A stretch of DNA of 64,000 nucleotides from JARRQJ01 sp963761035 (GTDB lineage Bacteria; Pseudomonadota; Gammaproteobacteria; DRLM01): the NCBI GenBank assembly GCA_963761035.1, contig CAVXFH010000002.1, forward strand, positions 2,418,001 through 2,482,000, given 5' to 3'. Every line of letters begins with the position of its first letter. The stretch's first letter is position 1. The notes under the pieces were generated by a model, which did no database searches, was not told where the DNA came from, and was given only the letters and a program-made list of their open reading frames with translations. Below, in pieces: positions 26,349 to 35,964 of the stretch. The translations under genes and the position numbers were made by a program.

Positions 26349-27721
26349 ATATCAATGACCCGTCAACTCTCTCCGGCTTAAATGTAAATGCCATTGCTGA
26401 AGCGCTGGCAGATGCTGCACGTACTCCCTATGCGCCGCCGCATGTTTATCCCATGTCGGCGCCGACTTTCGTTCCTCAGCCGGCAGCAAAACGGCCGCAA
26501 CCCAACGGAGTCGATTCCGGATTGGCCAAACCCGGCTCGCTCGGTGTTTATGTGCACGTGCCGTTTTGTAACTATGCATGTAATTTCTGTTTCTATGCAA
26601 AGCGCATTGATGACACGAAAGATCAAATTGCACGGTACGTCGAAGCTGCGAAAAATGAACTTATGTGGATCGAGCCGGGCACGAAGCTCTCGCAACTTTA
26701 CTTCGGTGGTGGTACTCCGACAGCTCTTTCTGCCGAACAATTGGATGATCTGCTAACGACAGTTTTCTCTCGTGTCACCGATCCGGGTGATGCGGTGCAT
26801 ACCGTAGAGTGTTCGCCGGAATCATTTACTGATGAACATATCACCGCACTCAACAAGCATGGTGTCGGTCGCATGTCTATGGGTATTCAAACACTGAATG
26901 AGAAAGTCCTCAAAACGGTGAATCGGCTTCATAGCGCACAAACTGCACTCGATGCGATAGACAAGTTGGTTGCGACGGGCAAAATTATCAACATCGATCT
27001 GATTTATGGCCTGCCCGGACAAAATGAGGATCAATTCCGCGAGGATTTCAAGCGTGTCACCGAACGTGGAATACATTCCGTCACCTGTTACAACCTGCGG
27101 ATCAACGAGCAAACGCCAGTGGTTCGCGAATTAACGAATGAGGAACGTCTTGATTTGGATCGACTGCTCCGCTGGCGGAAAATCGTGATTGAAACGGCGA
27201 CGGAAAACGGATTTATCCACAAGACCGGCCACACATTCGAACGTCCAACGGCTGAATCGCGTCGTTTCGCCGACATCACGGCCCACGGCGATCAGTTTGG
27301 CGTCGGGCCCAGCGCACGCTCACGCATCGATTACGCCGTCTATCGCAATCAATCCAATACGCTGAAGTACATCGATGAGGTGGAAGAGGGCAAGAGTCCG
27401 GTTCAGGAAGTTTTTCCCTTCGATCCGGCGCGTCAGCGCACGCGATTTATTGCGCTTACTCTGGGCGTGAATCGACCGCTTTCTAGACAAGCCTATCTGG
27501 ATCGCTTTGGAGTTCCGTTCGAGGATGAATTCGGCCCGTCCCTGCATCGCCTCACAGAAGCCGGGCTGGTGGAAGATAACGGCGATTCAATTGCGTTGAG
27601 CGATGTCGGCAAATTGCTCTACGACTTGACCACACTGGCCTTCTATCCGTCACAAGTCCAAAACTGGCTCGATGAGCGCTATGAAGCGGCCCTGACAAAG
27701 CGTCGCAAAAAAAATCCATAA
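26345..27721 (+). CDS. HemN-like radical SAM enzyme
   Basis: 458 aa from the GTG at 26345, overlapping the previous stop as GTGA. CNYACNFC (Cys 75, 79, 82) binds the [4Fe-4S] cluster; GGGTPT (121-126) and SMGIQTLNEKVLKTVNR are HemN-superfamily motifs. A C-terminal winged-helix-like HemN_C domain is present (about 355-430). The first 60 residues are an extra, low-complexity extension. The CxFC is followed by FY, as in HemN relatives that are not coproporphyrinogen dehydrogenases. Operon context suggests cofactor or natural-product chemistry. Confidence 0.8.
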   Translation: MNINDPSTLSGLNVNAIAEALADAARTPYAPPHVYPMSAPTFVPQPAAKRPQPNGVDSGLAKPGSLGVYVHVPFCNYACNFCFYAKRIDDTKDQIARYVEAAKNELMWIEPGTKLSQLYFGGGTPTALSAEQLDDLLTTVFSRVTDPGDAVHTVECSPESFTDEHITALNKHGVGRMSMGIQTLNEKVLKTVNRLHSAQTALDAIDKLVATGKIINIDLIYGLPGQNEDQFREDFKRVTERGIHSVTCYNLRINEQTPVVRELTNEERLDLDRLLRWRKIVIETATENGFIHKTGHTFERPTAESRRFADITAHGDQFGVGPSARSRIDYAVYRNQSNTLKYIDEVEEGKSPVQEVFPFDPARQRTRFIALTLGVNRPLSRQAYLDRFGVPFEDEFGPSLHRLTEAGLVEDNGDSIALSDVGKLLYDLTTLAFYPSQVQNWLDERYEAALTKRRKKNP

Positions 27722-27726
27722 TCAGG

Positions 27727-27750
27727 GAAAAGGCGACGCACACCTTTTCT
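27727..27750 (+). terminator. Possible terminator of the radical SAM operon
   Basis: GAAAAGG/CCTTTTC stem around a nine-base loop just after the stop; short T-run inside the stem. Confidence 0.35.
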
Positions 27751-28496
27751 AGTGTACTGTCAACTTGACGGTACCCGGCTTGGTTCCCGAACCTCAAAAA
27801 CCCTTATGACTGCGAGGTCCGCCTTTGGGTATTTAGATTGTAGCTCCTGATCTTCGAGCTGGCCATTTATTCATTCTCAGCACTCGGAATTAGCCCTTTT
27901 CAAAATATCTACATTCCGCCAAAGCTCGTCCGTAGATGACCTAGCATATCGGTCTTCCAATGTCCGGCAGAGATAATAAGTGTTACGGATTCGTCTATTG
28001 GCGATTATTCGCGTTTTGGCGGTGGTATCAAATACGAAGAAAAGATATTGCGGGCACCAGACCCTGATCGGAGTAAGCAGTTATAGGAACTTGTAAAGTG
28101 TCTACGAGAAACTCGTGAAATTGCCTTCTATCACGAAAAACAGTTTTATAGAAGCGATGCGGATGTGGTTGTACAAAGGCTATCGACTGTATTTGAGCTT
28201 TCCAAGGCATTTAAGGTCCAGGAGCGCATCTAACTTTGCCTGTCTGTGTCGCCTATAATTCAGACCCTTAAAAGGAGCCTTATATATTTGGGCTATTTAA
28301 ATAAAGTGTTAACTATCGTGATATATGGAATGAATATTTAAAAAATCAAAATGAGTCTGTCTTATTGCTTCACTAGATTTTCGAGGATATATTTATATTG
28401 CGGAATTATATAAAGACTAAATATCGTTCATTGTGAGAAGAAAAGTTTTTTGATTGTAAAGAGCCGTGTATTTTCGATCATAATTGGGGGGAAGGA
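27751..28496. other. 745-bp AT-rich stretch without a supported gene
   Basis: No open frame with a ribosome site or recognisable sequence on either strand. The last 60 bases are the leader of the secreted protein gene. Confidence 0.4.
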
Positions 28497-28889
28497 ATGA
28501 AATCGATAATATTGACATGGCTGCTATGTGGGCTAAGCGCCGTTAGTATTGCGGGTGAACAATTCGCAGTTTGTTCAGCTAGGGGGTTAACTAATGATAG
28601 TACAAATGTCGGAATATATTCGAGGGTGTTTAATGTACCAGAGTCGTCTAAAAATTTTGAAAACACAATTCCCACTATTGAAATCGAATTCAAAAACTAT
28701 TTACTAGCACATATGGAATACGGCCCAAGAATTGTAGCTACTTGCCTAGCATTCAGTACTAGACATGATGCGTCAAATTGGTTAGATGATAATATAGAGG
28801 TTAGCCGCAGCGACAACGCTGAAGTTATGGAAGTTGGTTTTGCATATTCGGAGGATAGAAATTCCAGCTATTTGCCAGATGGTCCTTAA
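28497..28889 (+). CDS. Small secreted hypothetical protein
   Basis: 130 aa with GGGGGGAAGG directly upstream. Signal peptide res 1-19 (IILTWLLCGLSAVSIAG). The mature chain has three Cys and polar, Asn/Ser-rich sequence. AT-rich codon use unlike the core genes. No family recognised. Confidence 0.6.
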   Translation: MKSIILTWLLCGLSAVSIAGEQFAVCSARGLTNDSTNVGIYSRVFNVPESSKNFENTIPTIEIEFKNYLLAHMEYGPRIVATCLAFSTRHDASNWLDDNIEVSRSDNAEVMEVGFAYSEDRNSSYLPDGP

Positions 28890-29043
28890 TCAAAACAAGT
28901 CGCTGAAAATCTCTAACTCTAGGTGATCATTTATTCAAAATATATTACTGACCATTATGCGTCGGGCGATCGCCCTCGCCGTCGGCTGTGTCCGTTTCAG
29001 CTCGAATTTTGACCACGTAATATAGTTCTCAAAGCGGTCAATT

Positions 29044-30406
29044 GATAACGTACGATAAGTTTCGCACATTTTAGGAGGCGGTGGTCTCGATCTGGTTAAA
29101 TTGGAGTTTACGAGAAACCAAAGACCCAGAAGAAGGAGACCACCACCATGAAGAAGGATACATCAAAGCTGAATAACGTGATCGAGATAGACGAGGCACG
29201 GATCCGGGACCATCTCGGGGAGCTGGTGCGCGGCTCGGTTGAGGAGACGCTGAATGCCTTATTGGATGCCGAGGCGGACCAGCTGTGCAATGCGGGGCGG
29301 TACGAGCGCACGGAAGCGCGGCGGGATACGCGGGCGGGCACCTACGAACGCAAGCTGCAGACCAAGGCCGGGGAGGTACAGTTAAAGGTGCCGAAGCTGC
29401 GCCAGAGGACCTTTGAGACGGCGATCATCGAGCGCTATCGCCGTCGCGAGGCCTCGGTGGAAGAAGCCTTGATCGAGATGTACCTGGCCGGGGTATCGGT
29501 ACGCCGAGTGGAGGACATCACCGAGGCGCTGTGGGGTACGAAGGTCAGCCCCTCGACGATCAGCGATCTGAATAAGAAGGTGTGCCAGCACATCGAGGCC
29601 TGGCGGAACCGGCCGATCGAGGGTGAGTATCCGTATGTGTACCTGGATGGCATCGTACTCAAGCGCAGTTGGGCGGGAGAAATCCACGATGTTTCGGTAC
29701 TGGTGGCCAGCGGTGTCGGTGAGGACGGATTCCGAAAAGTGCTGGGCATTGCCGTGGGGCACAAGGAAGATAGGGTGGGCTGGAGCGGTTTTCTCAAGTA
29801 CCTGAAGGACCGAGGTCTTGCGAGTGTACGGCTGATCATCTCGGATGCCTGTATGGGGCTGGTGGAATCCGTATCGGAATACTATCCGCAGGCGCAATGG
29901 CAGCGCTGCACGGTGCATTTCTACCGCAACGTATTCAGCGTGGTGCCCAGCAAGCATATGCGTACCGCAGCCGACATGCTCAAAGCGATCCATGCCTGTG
30001 AAGATCGGCAGGCCGCCCAGGCCAGAGCCCAGACAGTGGTTGAGAAACTCACGGCGATGCGTTTGAAGGAAGCCGCCGCCAAGGTCAATGACTCTATTGC
30101 AGAGACGCTGACCTTCTACAGTTTCCCAGCCCTGCACTGGCGACGGATCCGTACCAACAATCTGCTGGAACGCATCATGCGAGAGATTCGCCGACGGACC
30201 CGTGTAGTCGGTGCGTTTCCGGACGGGAAATCAGCGCTGATGCTTGCGGCGGCCAGGCTGCGACATGTCGCCGGCACTCAGTGGGGAACCAAACGCCACT
30301 TGAGTATGGAATTACTACGAGACCTCGACGCCCCCGAGACCCACGCAGCATGAGATCAGATTGGGATCACCGCCAAATAAATGTTCGAAAGATTCTGGAC
30401 ACTACC
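29044..30406 (+). mobile_element. Intact IS256-family insertion sequence
   Basis: 1.36 kb, bounded by imperfect 28-bp inverted repeats: left 29044-29071, right 30379-30406, about 18 of 28 positions matching. No 8- or 9-bp target duplication was seen. The right end is 13 bp from a tRNA-Thr 3' fragment. Confidence 0.85.
29148..30353 (+). CDS. IS256-family transposase
   Basis: 401 aa, full length, with AGAAGGAG before the ATG. DDE triad: D167 (VYLDGIVLK), D233 (IISDACMGL), E341 (RTNNLLERIMREIRRR). The C(2)H-like WQRCTVHFYRN stretch typical of the family is present. No frameshift or internal stop, so it should be active. Confidence 0.97.
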   Translation: MKKDTSKLNNVIEIDEARIRDHLGELVRGSVEETLNALLDAEADQLCNAGRYERTEARRDTRAGTYERKLQTKAGEVQLKVPKLRQRTFETAIIERYRRREASVEEALIEMYLAGVSVRRVEDITEALWGTKVSPSTISDLNKKVCQHIEAWRNRPIEGEYPYVYLDGIVLKRSWAGEIHDVSVLVASGVGEDGFRKVLGIAVGHKEDRVGWSGFLKYLKDRGLASVRLIISDACMGLVESVSEYYPQAQWQRCTVHFYRNVFSVVPSKHMRTAADMLKAIHACEDRQAAQARAQTVVEKLTAMRLKEAAAKVNDSIAETLTFYSFPALHWRRIRTNNLLERIMREIRRRTRVVGAFPDGKSALMLAAARLRHVAGTQWGTKRHLSMELLRDLDAPETHAA

Positions 30407-30418
30407 TATTGATTAGCT

Positions 30419-30463
30419 GGTGCTGGCGACAGGAATCGAACCCGTGGCCTGCTGATTACAAAC
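30419..30463 (-). other. 3' half of tRNA-Thr(TGT), attachment-site scar
   Basis: On the minus strand the sequence runs from the anticodon loop (TTTGTAATCAGCAGG) through a full T-arm (ACGGGTTCGATTCCTGT) and the acceptor strand to CCA at 30420-30422. Sequence upstream of the anticodon loop does not form the 5' half. Such a cut at the anticodon loop is what tyrosine integrases leave. Confidence 0.75.
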
Positions 30464-30917
30464 AAGTGCTACTAGCAAAAAAGTCAGTTTATCGGAAGCT
30501 GTTAGAACTGCATTGATCAGGTGAGTACCTGGACATAGAGAACAAAAGCGCCTTGTAAAACCCCTAAAATGCCTATACACGCATTGCGTTTCTAAAAATG
30601 GGCGTGTGTTGCTCGTCGCTATATCCCAAGGCTTTTACCCTAAAATCCCCTCCCGGCGGGGGGTGTAGGCGATGTAAGACCTGTGACGCTATGTGACGCG
30701 TGGTCTAGCGCGTGGCAGGGGGTTCATGGTCATGGGTGTGTCATACTGGGGGAGGAAGGAGTTAGGTGAAGGATGTGGACATGGTTGGTTTCCGGCATCC
30801 TCCCGTGTAGCGAAAATGACCCCAAAATGATGCTAAATAATCGGGCTAATCCGCAAAAAATACACAGAATTCTAAAATAGGATAACTTAAAAATCTAACA
30901 CATTGATTTTATTTTTA
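30464..30917. other. Non-coding stretch between the tRNA fragment and tRNA-Val
   Basis: No supported gene; remnant-like sequence with a G-rich patch at 30640-30770. Confidence 0.4.
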
Positions 30918-30992
30918 TGGTGGGCGGTGCAGGGATTGAACCTGCGACCCCTGCCGTGTGAAAGCAGTGCTCTACCGCTGAGCTAACCGCCC
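30918..30992 (-). tRNA. tRNA-Val(CAC)
   Basis: Full cloverleaf on the minus strand: acceptor GGGCGGT/ACCGCCC, anticodon stem CTGCT/GGCAG with loop TTCACAC (anticodon CAC), T-arm GCAGGTTCAATCCCTGC, encoded CCA. Confidence 0.93.
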
Positions 30993-31123
30993 GAGGCCGC
31001 AGATTGTAAGGTCTGGCCCCGCCGGGCGTCAAATCAAGCGGTCAAATCCACCCTGTCGGCCCGGGTCGGGGCCTGATAAAATACGCCACTTTTCTCGCTC
31101 AGGCGGAGTCGCTACCGATACCC

Positions 31124-32551
31124 ATGACCGTTCGCACCCGTTTTGCCCCCAGTCCTACCGGCTATCTGCACATCGGCGGTGCCCGCACTGCATTATTTTC
31201 CTGGCTCTATGCCCGCAAGCACGGCGGCACCTTTATATTGCGCATCGAGGATACTGATCTGGAGCGCTCCACTGCGGAATCGGTCAACGCCATCCTGGAA
31301 GGCATGACCTGGTTGGGCTTGGAATATGACGAAGGGCCGTTTCGTCAGACGGAGCGTTTTGATCGCTATGAGCAGGTGAAGCAGCAACTCCTGGCGGAAG
31401 GCGAGGCGTATCGCTGTTACTGTTCCAAGGCGCGCCTCGAAGAGTTGCGCGAAGGACAGATGGCGCGCAAGGAGAAGCCGCGCTACGATGGCCATTGCCG
31501 CCACCTAAAGGCGCCGCCTCCGGGTGCCGGTGATTATGTGGTGCGCTTCAAGAATCCCGAAGCGGGCGCCGTCGTGGTCGAAGATCAGGTGCGCGGCCGC
31601 GTGGTGTTCCAGAACAGCGAACTCGACGATCTCATCATTGCCCGCTCCGACGGTACGCCCACATATAACTTCACCGTGGTGGTGGATGATCTCGATATGC
31701 GCATCACCCATGTGATCCGCGGCGACGATCATCTAAACAACAGCCCGCGCCAGATCAACATTCTCAAGGCCCTGGGCGCGCCGCCGCCGGTGTACGCCCA
31801 TGTCCCCATGATTCTGGGCGAGGACGGCAAACGCTTGTCCAAGCGCCACGGCGCGGTAAGCGTCATGCAATTCCGCGAAGAGGGATTTCTCCCCGAGGCG
31901 GTTCTGAATTATCTGGCCCGGCTCGGCTGGTCGCACGGTGACCAGGAAATTTTCAGCATGGATGAAATGATCGCCCTATTCGATATCCCCGACATCAACA
32001 ACTCCGCCTCCAGCGTCAACCCCGGCAAGCTGCTGTGGCTGAATCAATACTATATAAAGGGTGGCGATCCCTCCCATGTGGCCCGTCACTTAAGCTGGCA
32101 TATCGGCGAGCTCGGCCTCGACCCCGCTGCCGGGCCGCCTCTGGCCGAGGTGGTGCTGGCCTTACGGGAGCGATCGAAAACCCTCAAAGAGATGGCGGAG
32201 CAGTGCGGCTATTTTTATCGCGACATCGGCGCCTACGATCCGGCGGCGGCCAAGCATCTTAGTGATGCCGTAGCGGCCCCGCTGGAAATATTGCGCGGGC
32301 GTCTGGCCGACTTGGCGGAATGGAGCGATGCGGCCATACATCAGGCGGTAGTGGACACCGCCGAATCATTCGAACTGAAACTGGGCAAACTGGCCCAGCC
32401 GCTCAGGGTGGCTGTGACCGGAGGCACGGTATCCCCGCCCATTGACGTTACCCTGCGCCTGTTGGGTCGCGAACGGGTTTTGCAACGCATTGATCGGGCC
32501 TTGGAATATCTGACTGTTGGTATCCCGGCCGGTGCGGGCTCGCAACCTTGA
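31124..32551 (+). CDS. gltX: Glutamyl-tRNA synthetase
   Basis: 475 aa, full length. Class I motifs: PTGYLHIGGAR (HIGH region) near the N-terminus and KRLSKRHG (KMSKS). It charges tRNA-Glu with glutamate. Directly followed by tRNA-Ala and tRNA-Glu genes on the same strand. Confidence 0.97.
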   Translation: MTVRTRFAPSPTGYLHIGGARTALFSWLYARKHGGTFILRIEDTDLERSTAESVNAILEGMTWLGLEYDEGPFRQTERFDRYEQVKQQLLAEGEAYRCYCSKARLEELREGQMARKEKPRYDGHCRHLKAPPPGAGDYVVRFKNPEAGAVVVEDQVRGRVVFQNSELDDLIIARSDGTPTYNFTVVVDDLDMRITHVIRGDDHLNNSPRQINILKALGAPPPVYAHVPMILGEDGKRLSKRHGAVSVMQFREEGFLPEAVLNYLARLGWSHGDQEIFSMDEMIALFDIPDINNSASSVNPGKLLWLNQYYIKGGDPSHVARHLSWHIGELGLDPAAGPPLAEVVLALRERSKTLKEMAEQCGYFYRDIGAYDPAAAKHLSDAVAAPLEILRGRLADLAEWSDAAIHQAVVDTAESFELKLGKLAQPLRVAVTGGTVSPPIDVTLRLLGRERVLQRIDRALEYLTVGIPAGAGSQP

Positions 32552-32589
32552 CACCGGGTAAGGCTTACCGCAAAATGCGCGTCTTGCTT

Positions 32590-32665
<76 letters not shown>

Positions 32666-32673
32666 GATAAATC

Positions 32674-32702
32674 AAAAAGGGCTGGCAAAACCAGCCCTTT
32701 TT
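32674..32702. terminator. Strong bidirectional terminator between the two tRNA genes
   Basis: 12-bp stem AAAAAGGGCTGG/CCAGCCCTTTTT around a CAAAA loop; T-run on both strands. Confidence 0.9.
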
Positions 32703-32724
32703 GATGACGATTGTTCAACAGAAC

Positions 32725-32801
32725 GTCCCCATCGTCTAGCCGGCCTAGGACACTGCCCTTTCACGGCGGTAACAGGGGTTCGAATCCCCTTGGGGACGCC
32801 A
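32725..32801 (+). tRNA. tRNA-Glu(TTC)
   Basis: 77 nt with CCA; GTCCCCA/TGGGGAC acceptor, loop CTTTCAC (anticodon TTC), T-arm AGGGGTTCGAATCCCCT. Placed 170 bp after gltX, whose product charges it. Confidence 0.95.
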
Positions 32802-33090
32802 ATTAAATCAATAAGTTACATAATAATAAACAGGGAAAGAAGGGCCGTGGGTAACTGATAGATAATTCATATAACGCGATCAACGCCGATTCCTATAGTC
32901 AGCACAGCTGCACTTTACATTCAAAAATCTCTGCACCGCACGCTTCCCCCTATACATCGTACTCAGCCGACACGGTTCATGCCGTAAGGGGGCCGGTGGA
33001 AAAAAAATTAGCCAAAAAACTCCTTGGGCATACCCGTGAGCAACTCGATCCGATTTTTAGGATTTTAAAGATAGATCTGTTGAGTTCAAG

Positions 33091-33398
33091 ATGGCCAATT
33101 ATATTGCGGAAAGGCATCTCCTCTACTCTGAGAAGGGCGGCTCTGCCAAAAGAGATCTGTGGCTCAGAGTTCCAGCTCCGAGTCCCATCGATCAGGAGAC
33201 CGTCAGTTTCCCGTGGATGATGATATGGCGGTATGTCATTTAGAGTTTAATGGTTTAGATGAGTATAACTTTGACGTGTGTGGGATGGACTCGTTGCAAG
33301 CTGTAAACATGGCATCTAATATTGAGGCCGTTCTGGAGAGACTTAGCAAGAAATATGATTTTTACTGGTCCTCTGGCGACCCTTATTTTGAAGAGTAG
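33091..33398 (+). pseudogene. DUF6968-like small protein gene with a -1 frameshift
   Basis: Frame 1 from 33091 reads MANYIAERHLLYSEKGGSAKR... VSFP; the sequence continues sensibly only in the -1 frame as VDDDMAVCHLEFNGLDEYNF... GMDSLQAVNMASNIEAVL to 33398. Joined, it is about 102 aa and resembles, from memory, DUF6968 proteins (IAER start, GLD, GVDSxQAL). The change falls at TTTCCCG (about 33206-33212), a heptamer in the right register for -1 slippage, but a plain one-base deletion is equally possible. Confidence 0.6.
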
Positions 33399-33439
33399 AC
33401 CGATTGATGTCTTAGCGAGATATCTGGCTAGTAGATGCG

Positions 33440-34861
33440 ATGACCGATCCCAAAAAATGCCCTAAATGCAACCTTAGTAACCCGCCTGCGGCCCAACATT
33501 GTGATTGTGGGTTTAATTTCGTTACTGGTAATGTTGAAGACTTCATTTATGTCAAATCAGCCGATATATCATCCAACAAAACAGGGAACAAGAATGGGAA
33601 CTTCTACTGCTTGATTCCGGATAGGCCGGTTACCGGATATGAAAAATTTGTCGCTGGCATTGCCAAAGCAGGTATCTCACATAAGCTTTTTCGCAGCGCA
33701 AATGCTTCATTCAACAACGGCGAGGTTATTGTTAGTTCATCAACAGATCCGTCAGTTGGAGGAACTGAGGTTGTCGTCTGCAAGATGCAGATTAAAGCCA
33801 TCATCTCAGTTCGCATTTCTCCATTATCCATTGCGAAGCAATCCATGGGAGCGTTTATTCGGTCTCTCATTTGGGGTGGGAGTTTATTTCTTTGTCTTGT
33901 AATCATTGGCTCAATCCGGCACGGGATATATGGATTTTTCAATAATCCTATTGGCCTGGCGATCGGCTTGGCAGGTTTCATCGCTATTGGAATAATTTTC
34001 TCATATTTACCTAGCGTCCGAAAATTGGAGAGATTGTTACAAATTCAGTTAATCACAAGCAGCAATCAGGTTTTGGTGCTGACCATTAAACCGGAAACAG
34101 AAAGGGCCGCACTGGCAATTTTAAGTTCAAATGGACTTATAGTTTCTGGAAACATACCCTCTGATAAAAAGCAGATCTTCACGAAATCTAGAATAGTAAA
34201 CACAAGGAATGTTCTCGGCGCTGCTATTATTATGTTTACGTGCGGGTTTATCTTTACGCGATATGAATATCCAGGGGAAATTGAGCCACTCAAAGGGGCT
34301 GTTGCGGATTGGTATTATAAAACGAAATTTGCATATGGATTTGTAGATAAATCTAAGGAATTCGCGCACGAGGCTGCCGTTGATTTAAGCCATGCATTGT
34401 CCGCCAATGCGGTTCTTCCACCGTTAAACTCGCCAGCTGTAGTGTTCTCCGATGTAAATTCCGATTTAGTAAAAAGAAAATGGGAAGGTGTAAATGCAAA
34501 TGTATTTGATCACCAAGATTATGACTTAAATTTTGGAAAAGGGTTTAAGCCTATTATAGGGGGTGGCCGGTTAACTATGCCTAAGTCGGATCTAAACGAC
34601 TTTGAGTTGGCTAAATATGTTGTCTTAATTCGTTCAGAACTGACTCCAAATACGTTGGAGTATAAAGGGGGAATAACCCATTGGCATGTTGTCAAGTGGA
34701 GATTATATATCTTTCTAAAGGATACTCATGAATGCATCGCAGTTCGAGTAGCTGATCTAAGCAATACCCCTCGGAGCATGCTTGAACAACTGCATCTAAC
34801 AACTGGGCAAATTGAAACGGAAGGGAATTTCTTTCTGAAAATGATAAAGAGGCTAATTTGA
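33440..34861 (+). CDS. Zinc-ribbon membrane protein of unknown function
   Basis: 473 aa. The N-terminus has a zinc-ribbon knuckle pair (CPKC...HCDCG, res 7-23). TM segments lie around 143-165, 170-192 and 255-272; the last 180 residues are soluble. A repeated PH-like core (KMQIKAIISVRISP; QLITSSNQVLVLTIKP) is suggested but unproven. AT-rich, no family named with confidence. Confidence 0.65.
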   Translation: MTDPKKCPKCNLSNPPAAQHCDCGFNFVTGNVEDFIYVKSADISSNKTGNKNGNFYCLIPDRPVTGYEKFVAGIAKAGISHKLFRSANASFNNGEVIVSSSTDPSVGGTEVVVCKMQIKAIISVRISPLSIAKQSMGAFIRSLIWGGSLFLCLVIIGSIRHGIYGFFNNPIGLAIGLAGFIAIGIIFSYLPSVRKLERLLQIQLITSSNQVLVLTIKPETERAALAILSSNGLIVSGNIPSDKKQIFTKSRIVNTRNVLGAAIIMFTCGFIFTRYEYPGEIEPLKGAVADWYYKTKFAYGFVDKSKEFAHEAAVDLSHALSANAVLPPLNSPAVVFSDVNSDLVKRKWEGVNANVFDHQDYDLNFGKGFKPIIGGGRLTMPKSDLNDFELAKYVVLIRSELTPNTLEYKGGITHWHVVKWRLYIFLKDTHECIAVRVADLSNTPRSMLEQLHLTTGQIETEGNFFLKMIKRLI

Positions 34862-34894
34862 GAATATTAGTCGGATGCAAGAGACTTACAGATT

Positions 34895-35276
34895 TAACGC
34901 ATGGTAGTGTGTCGAGCGGCCAACCCCTAGCGTATTTGCAACGATAACAGGACGCTCGCCCTGTTCAACAATAATCTGTTCGTGGTTAATTTGTTGGGGT
35001 GTCAATTAGGCTTTACGCCCAAATTTAACGCCCCTTCCTTGCGCAGCCTTCAAACCAGCACGGGTACGCTCGCTGATAGGACTCCGCTTAAATTCAGTTG
35101 GGAAGCCAATCATTTTCTACATCGCACGACCTATGGGCGTTTCTGTATCTATGGCCTCAGTCAATGACCGAAATTTGATGCCACCTTGTTTGAAGTCGTC
35201 CAACATGGCAATCAAGTCACATAAGCAACGGCATAGCCGTTCAAGTTTCCAAACAATAAGAGTGTCCCCTGGTACA
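34895..35276 (-). pseudogene. Serine recombinase (resolvase/invertase) remnant
   Basis: Minus-strand reading gives GDTLIVWKLERLCRCLCDLI, GGIKFRSLTEAIDTETPIGRAM, stop, ISERTRAGLKAAQGRGVKFGRKA, stop, LTPQQI... GVGRSTHYHA. These are the core, E-helix and C-terminal HTH of Tn3/Pin-type recombinases. The N-terminal 60 residues with the catalytic Ser are missing and two stops interrupt the rest. Confidence 0.85.
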
Positions 35277-35330
35277 TTACATCGCCCCCGGTGGGGGGGA
35301 AGGCAGATGTTTGGGTATTAAATCCAAAAG

Positions 35331-35361
35331 CCGCGCCAAAATAGCTGACGCGGCTTTTTTA
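35331..35361 (+). terminator. Rho-independent terminator-like hairpin
   Basis: GCCGCG/CGCGGC stem, 13-base loop, six T. In the other direction it also ends in a T-run (AAAA before the stem), so it can serve the small minus-strand gene next to it. Confidence 0.7.
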
Positions 35362-35396
35362 TTCTCCTTGGGGCGTTATGCAATCTTAAGCGGTAC

Positions 35397-35504
35397 TTAG
35401 CCCCACACTTTATGCATAGAATACAAAGTGTATACCAGCAAAACGATGACGGCGATAATCGCTAAAACGCTGGTGGTATTTTCGGGTACGGGGTCAGATT
35501 CCAT
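35397..35504 (-). CDS. 35-residue single-pass membrane peptide
   Basis: ATG at 35504 follows AGGGAGG at good spacing. MESDPVPENTTS then one hydrophobic helix (about res 13-30) and a short basic end (HKVWG). A terminator hairpin follows. Diverges from lipoprotein copy 2. No family recognised. Confidence 0.6.
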   Translation of the reverse strand: MESDPVPENTTSVLAIIAVIVLLVYTLYSMHKVWG

Positions 35505-35593
35505 AGTTATATCCTCCCTATAATGACACTTATGGATGCACTACAACCTCAATAACTATAGTATGGAAATAGAGAATTGCCAGTACACCATCT

Positions 35594-35911
35594 ATAATCT
35601 GATAACACGACGTTGTGAATATGTGGGTTCCATCCCAAGATGGTTGGGGGATGTTAAAATGAACAAATTAGTTATGGGGACTGTGATTGGGCTAATGTTA
35701 TTTGTTGGGGGATGTACGCAGGCTACGTATGTTCATGACACTAAGAATGCGCAGGATTTAGAACGCGACAAATATAAGTGCCGGCAAATTGCACAACAAT
35801 CTGCGGCGAAAATGGGTGAGTCGAGTAATCCATTTTATATGAGAGACGAAATTAAGCGTTGCCTGATTAATAAATATGGATGGCGGGTACGAGGACACAG
35901 TTGATAACCGA
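35594..35911 (+). repeat. Inverted duplicate, copy 2 (lipoprotein unit)
   Basis: Partner of 23634-23950 in opposite orientation; includes about 65 bp upstream of the gene. Confidence 0.9.
35659..35904 (+). CDS. Small putative lipoprotein, copy 2
   Basis: 81 aa, GGGGGA upstream of the ATG. Signal MNKLVMGTVIGLMLFVGGC with an intact lipobox (VGGC), so this copy should be lipidated. Mature part ERDKYKCRQIAQQSAAKMG and DEIKRCLINKYGW. About 12 residues differ from copy 1. Confidence 0.8.
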   Translation: MNKLVMGTVIGLMLFVGGCTQATYVHDTKNAQDLERDKYKCRQIAQQSAAKMGESSNPFYMRDEIKRCLINKYGWRVRGHS

Positions 35912-35964
35912 GAGCAGCAGATAGAAATATTCGAACAAGTTTCATAGTGTATATCCCATTTATG

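Noticed and set aside
29382..30137. 251-codon minus-strand open frame
   Set aside because: Antisense of the IS256 transposase.
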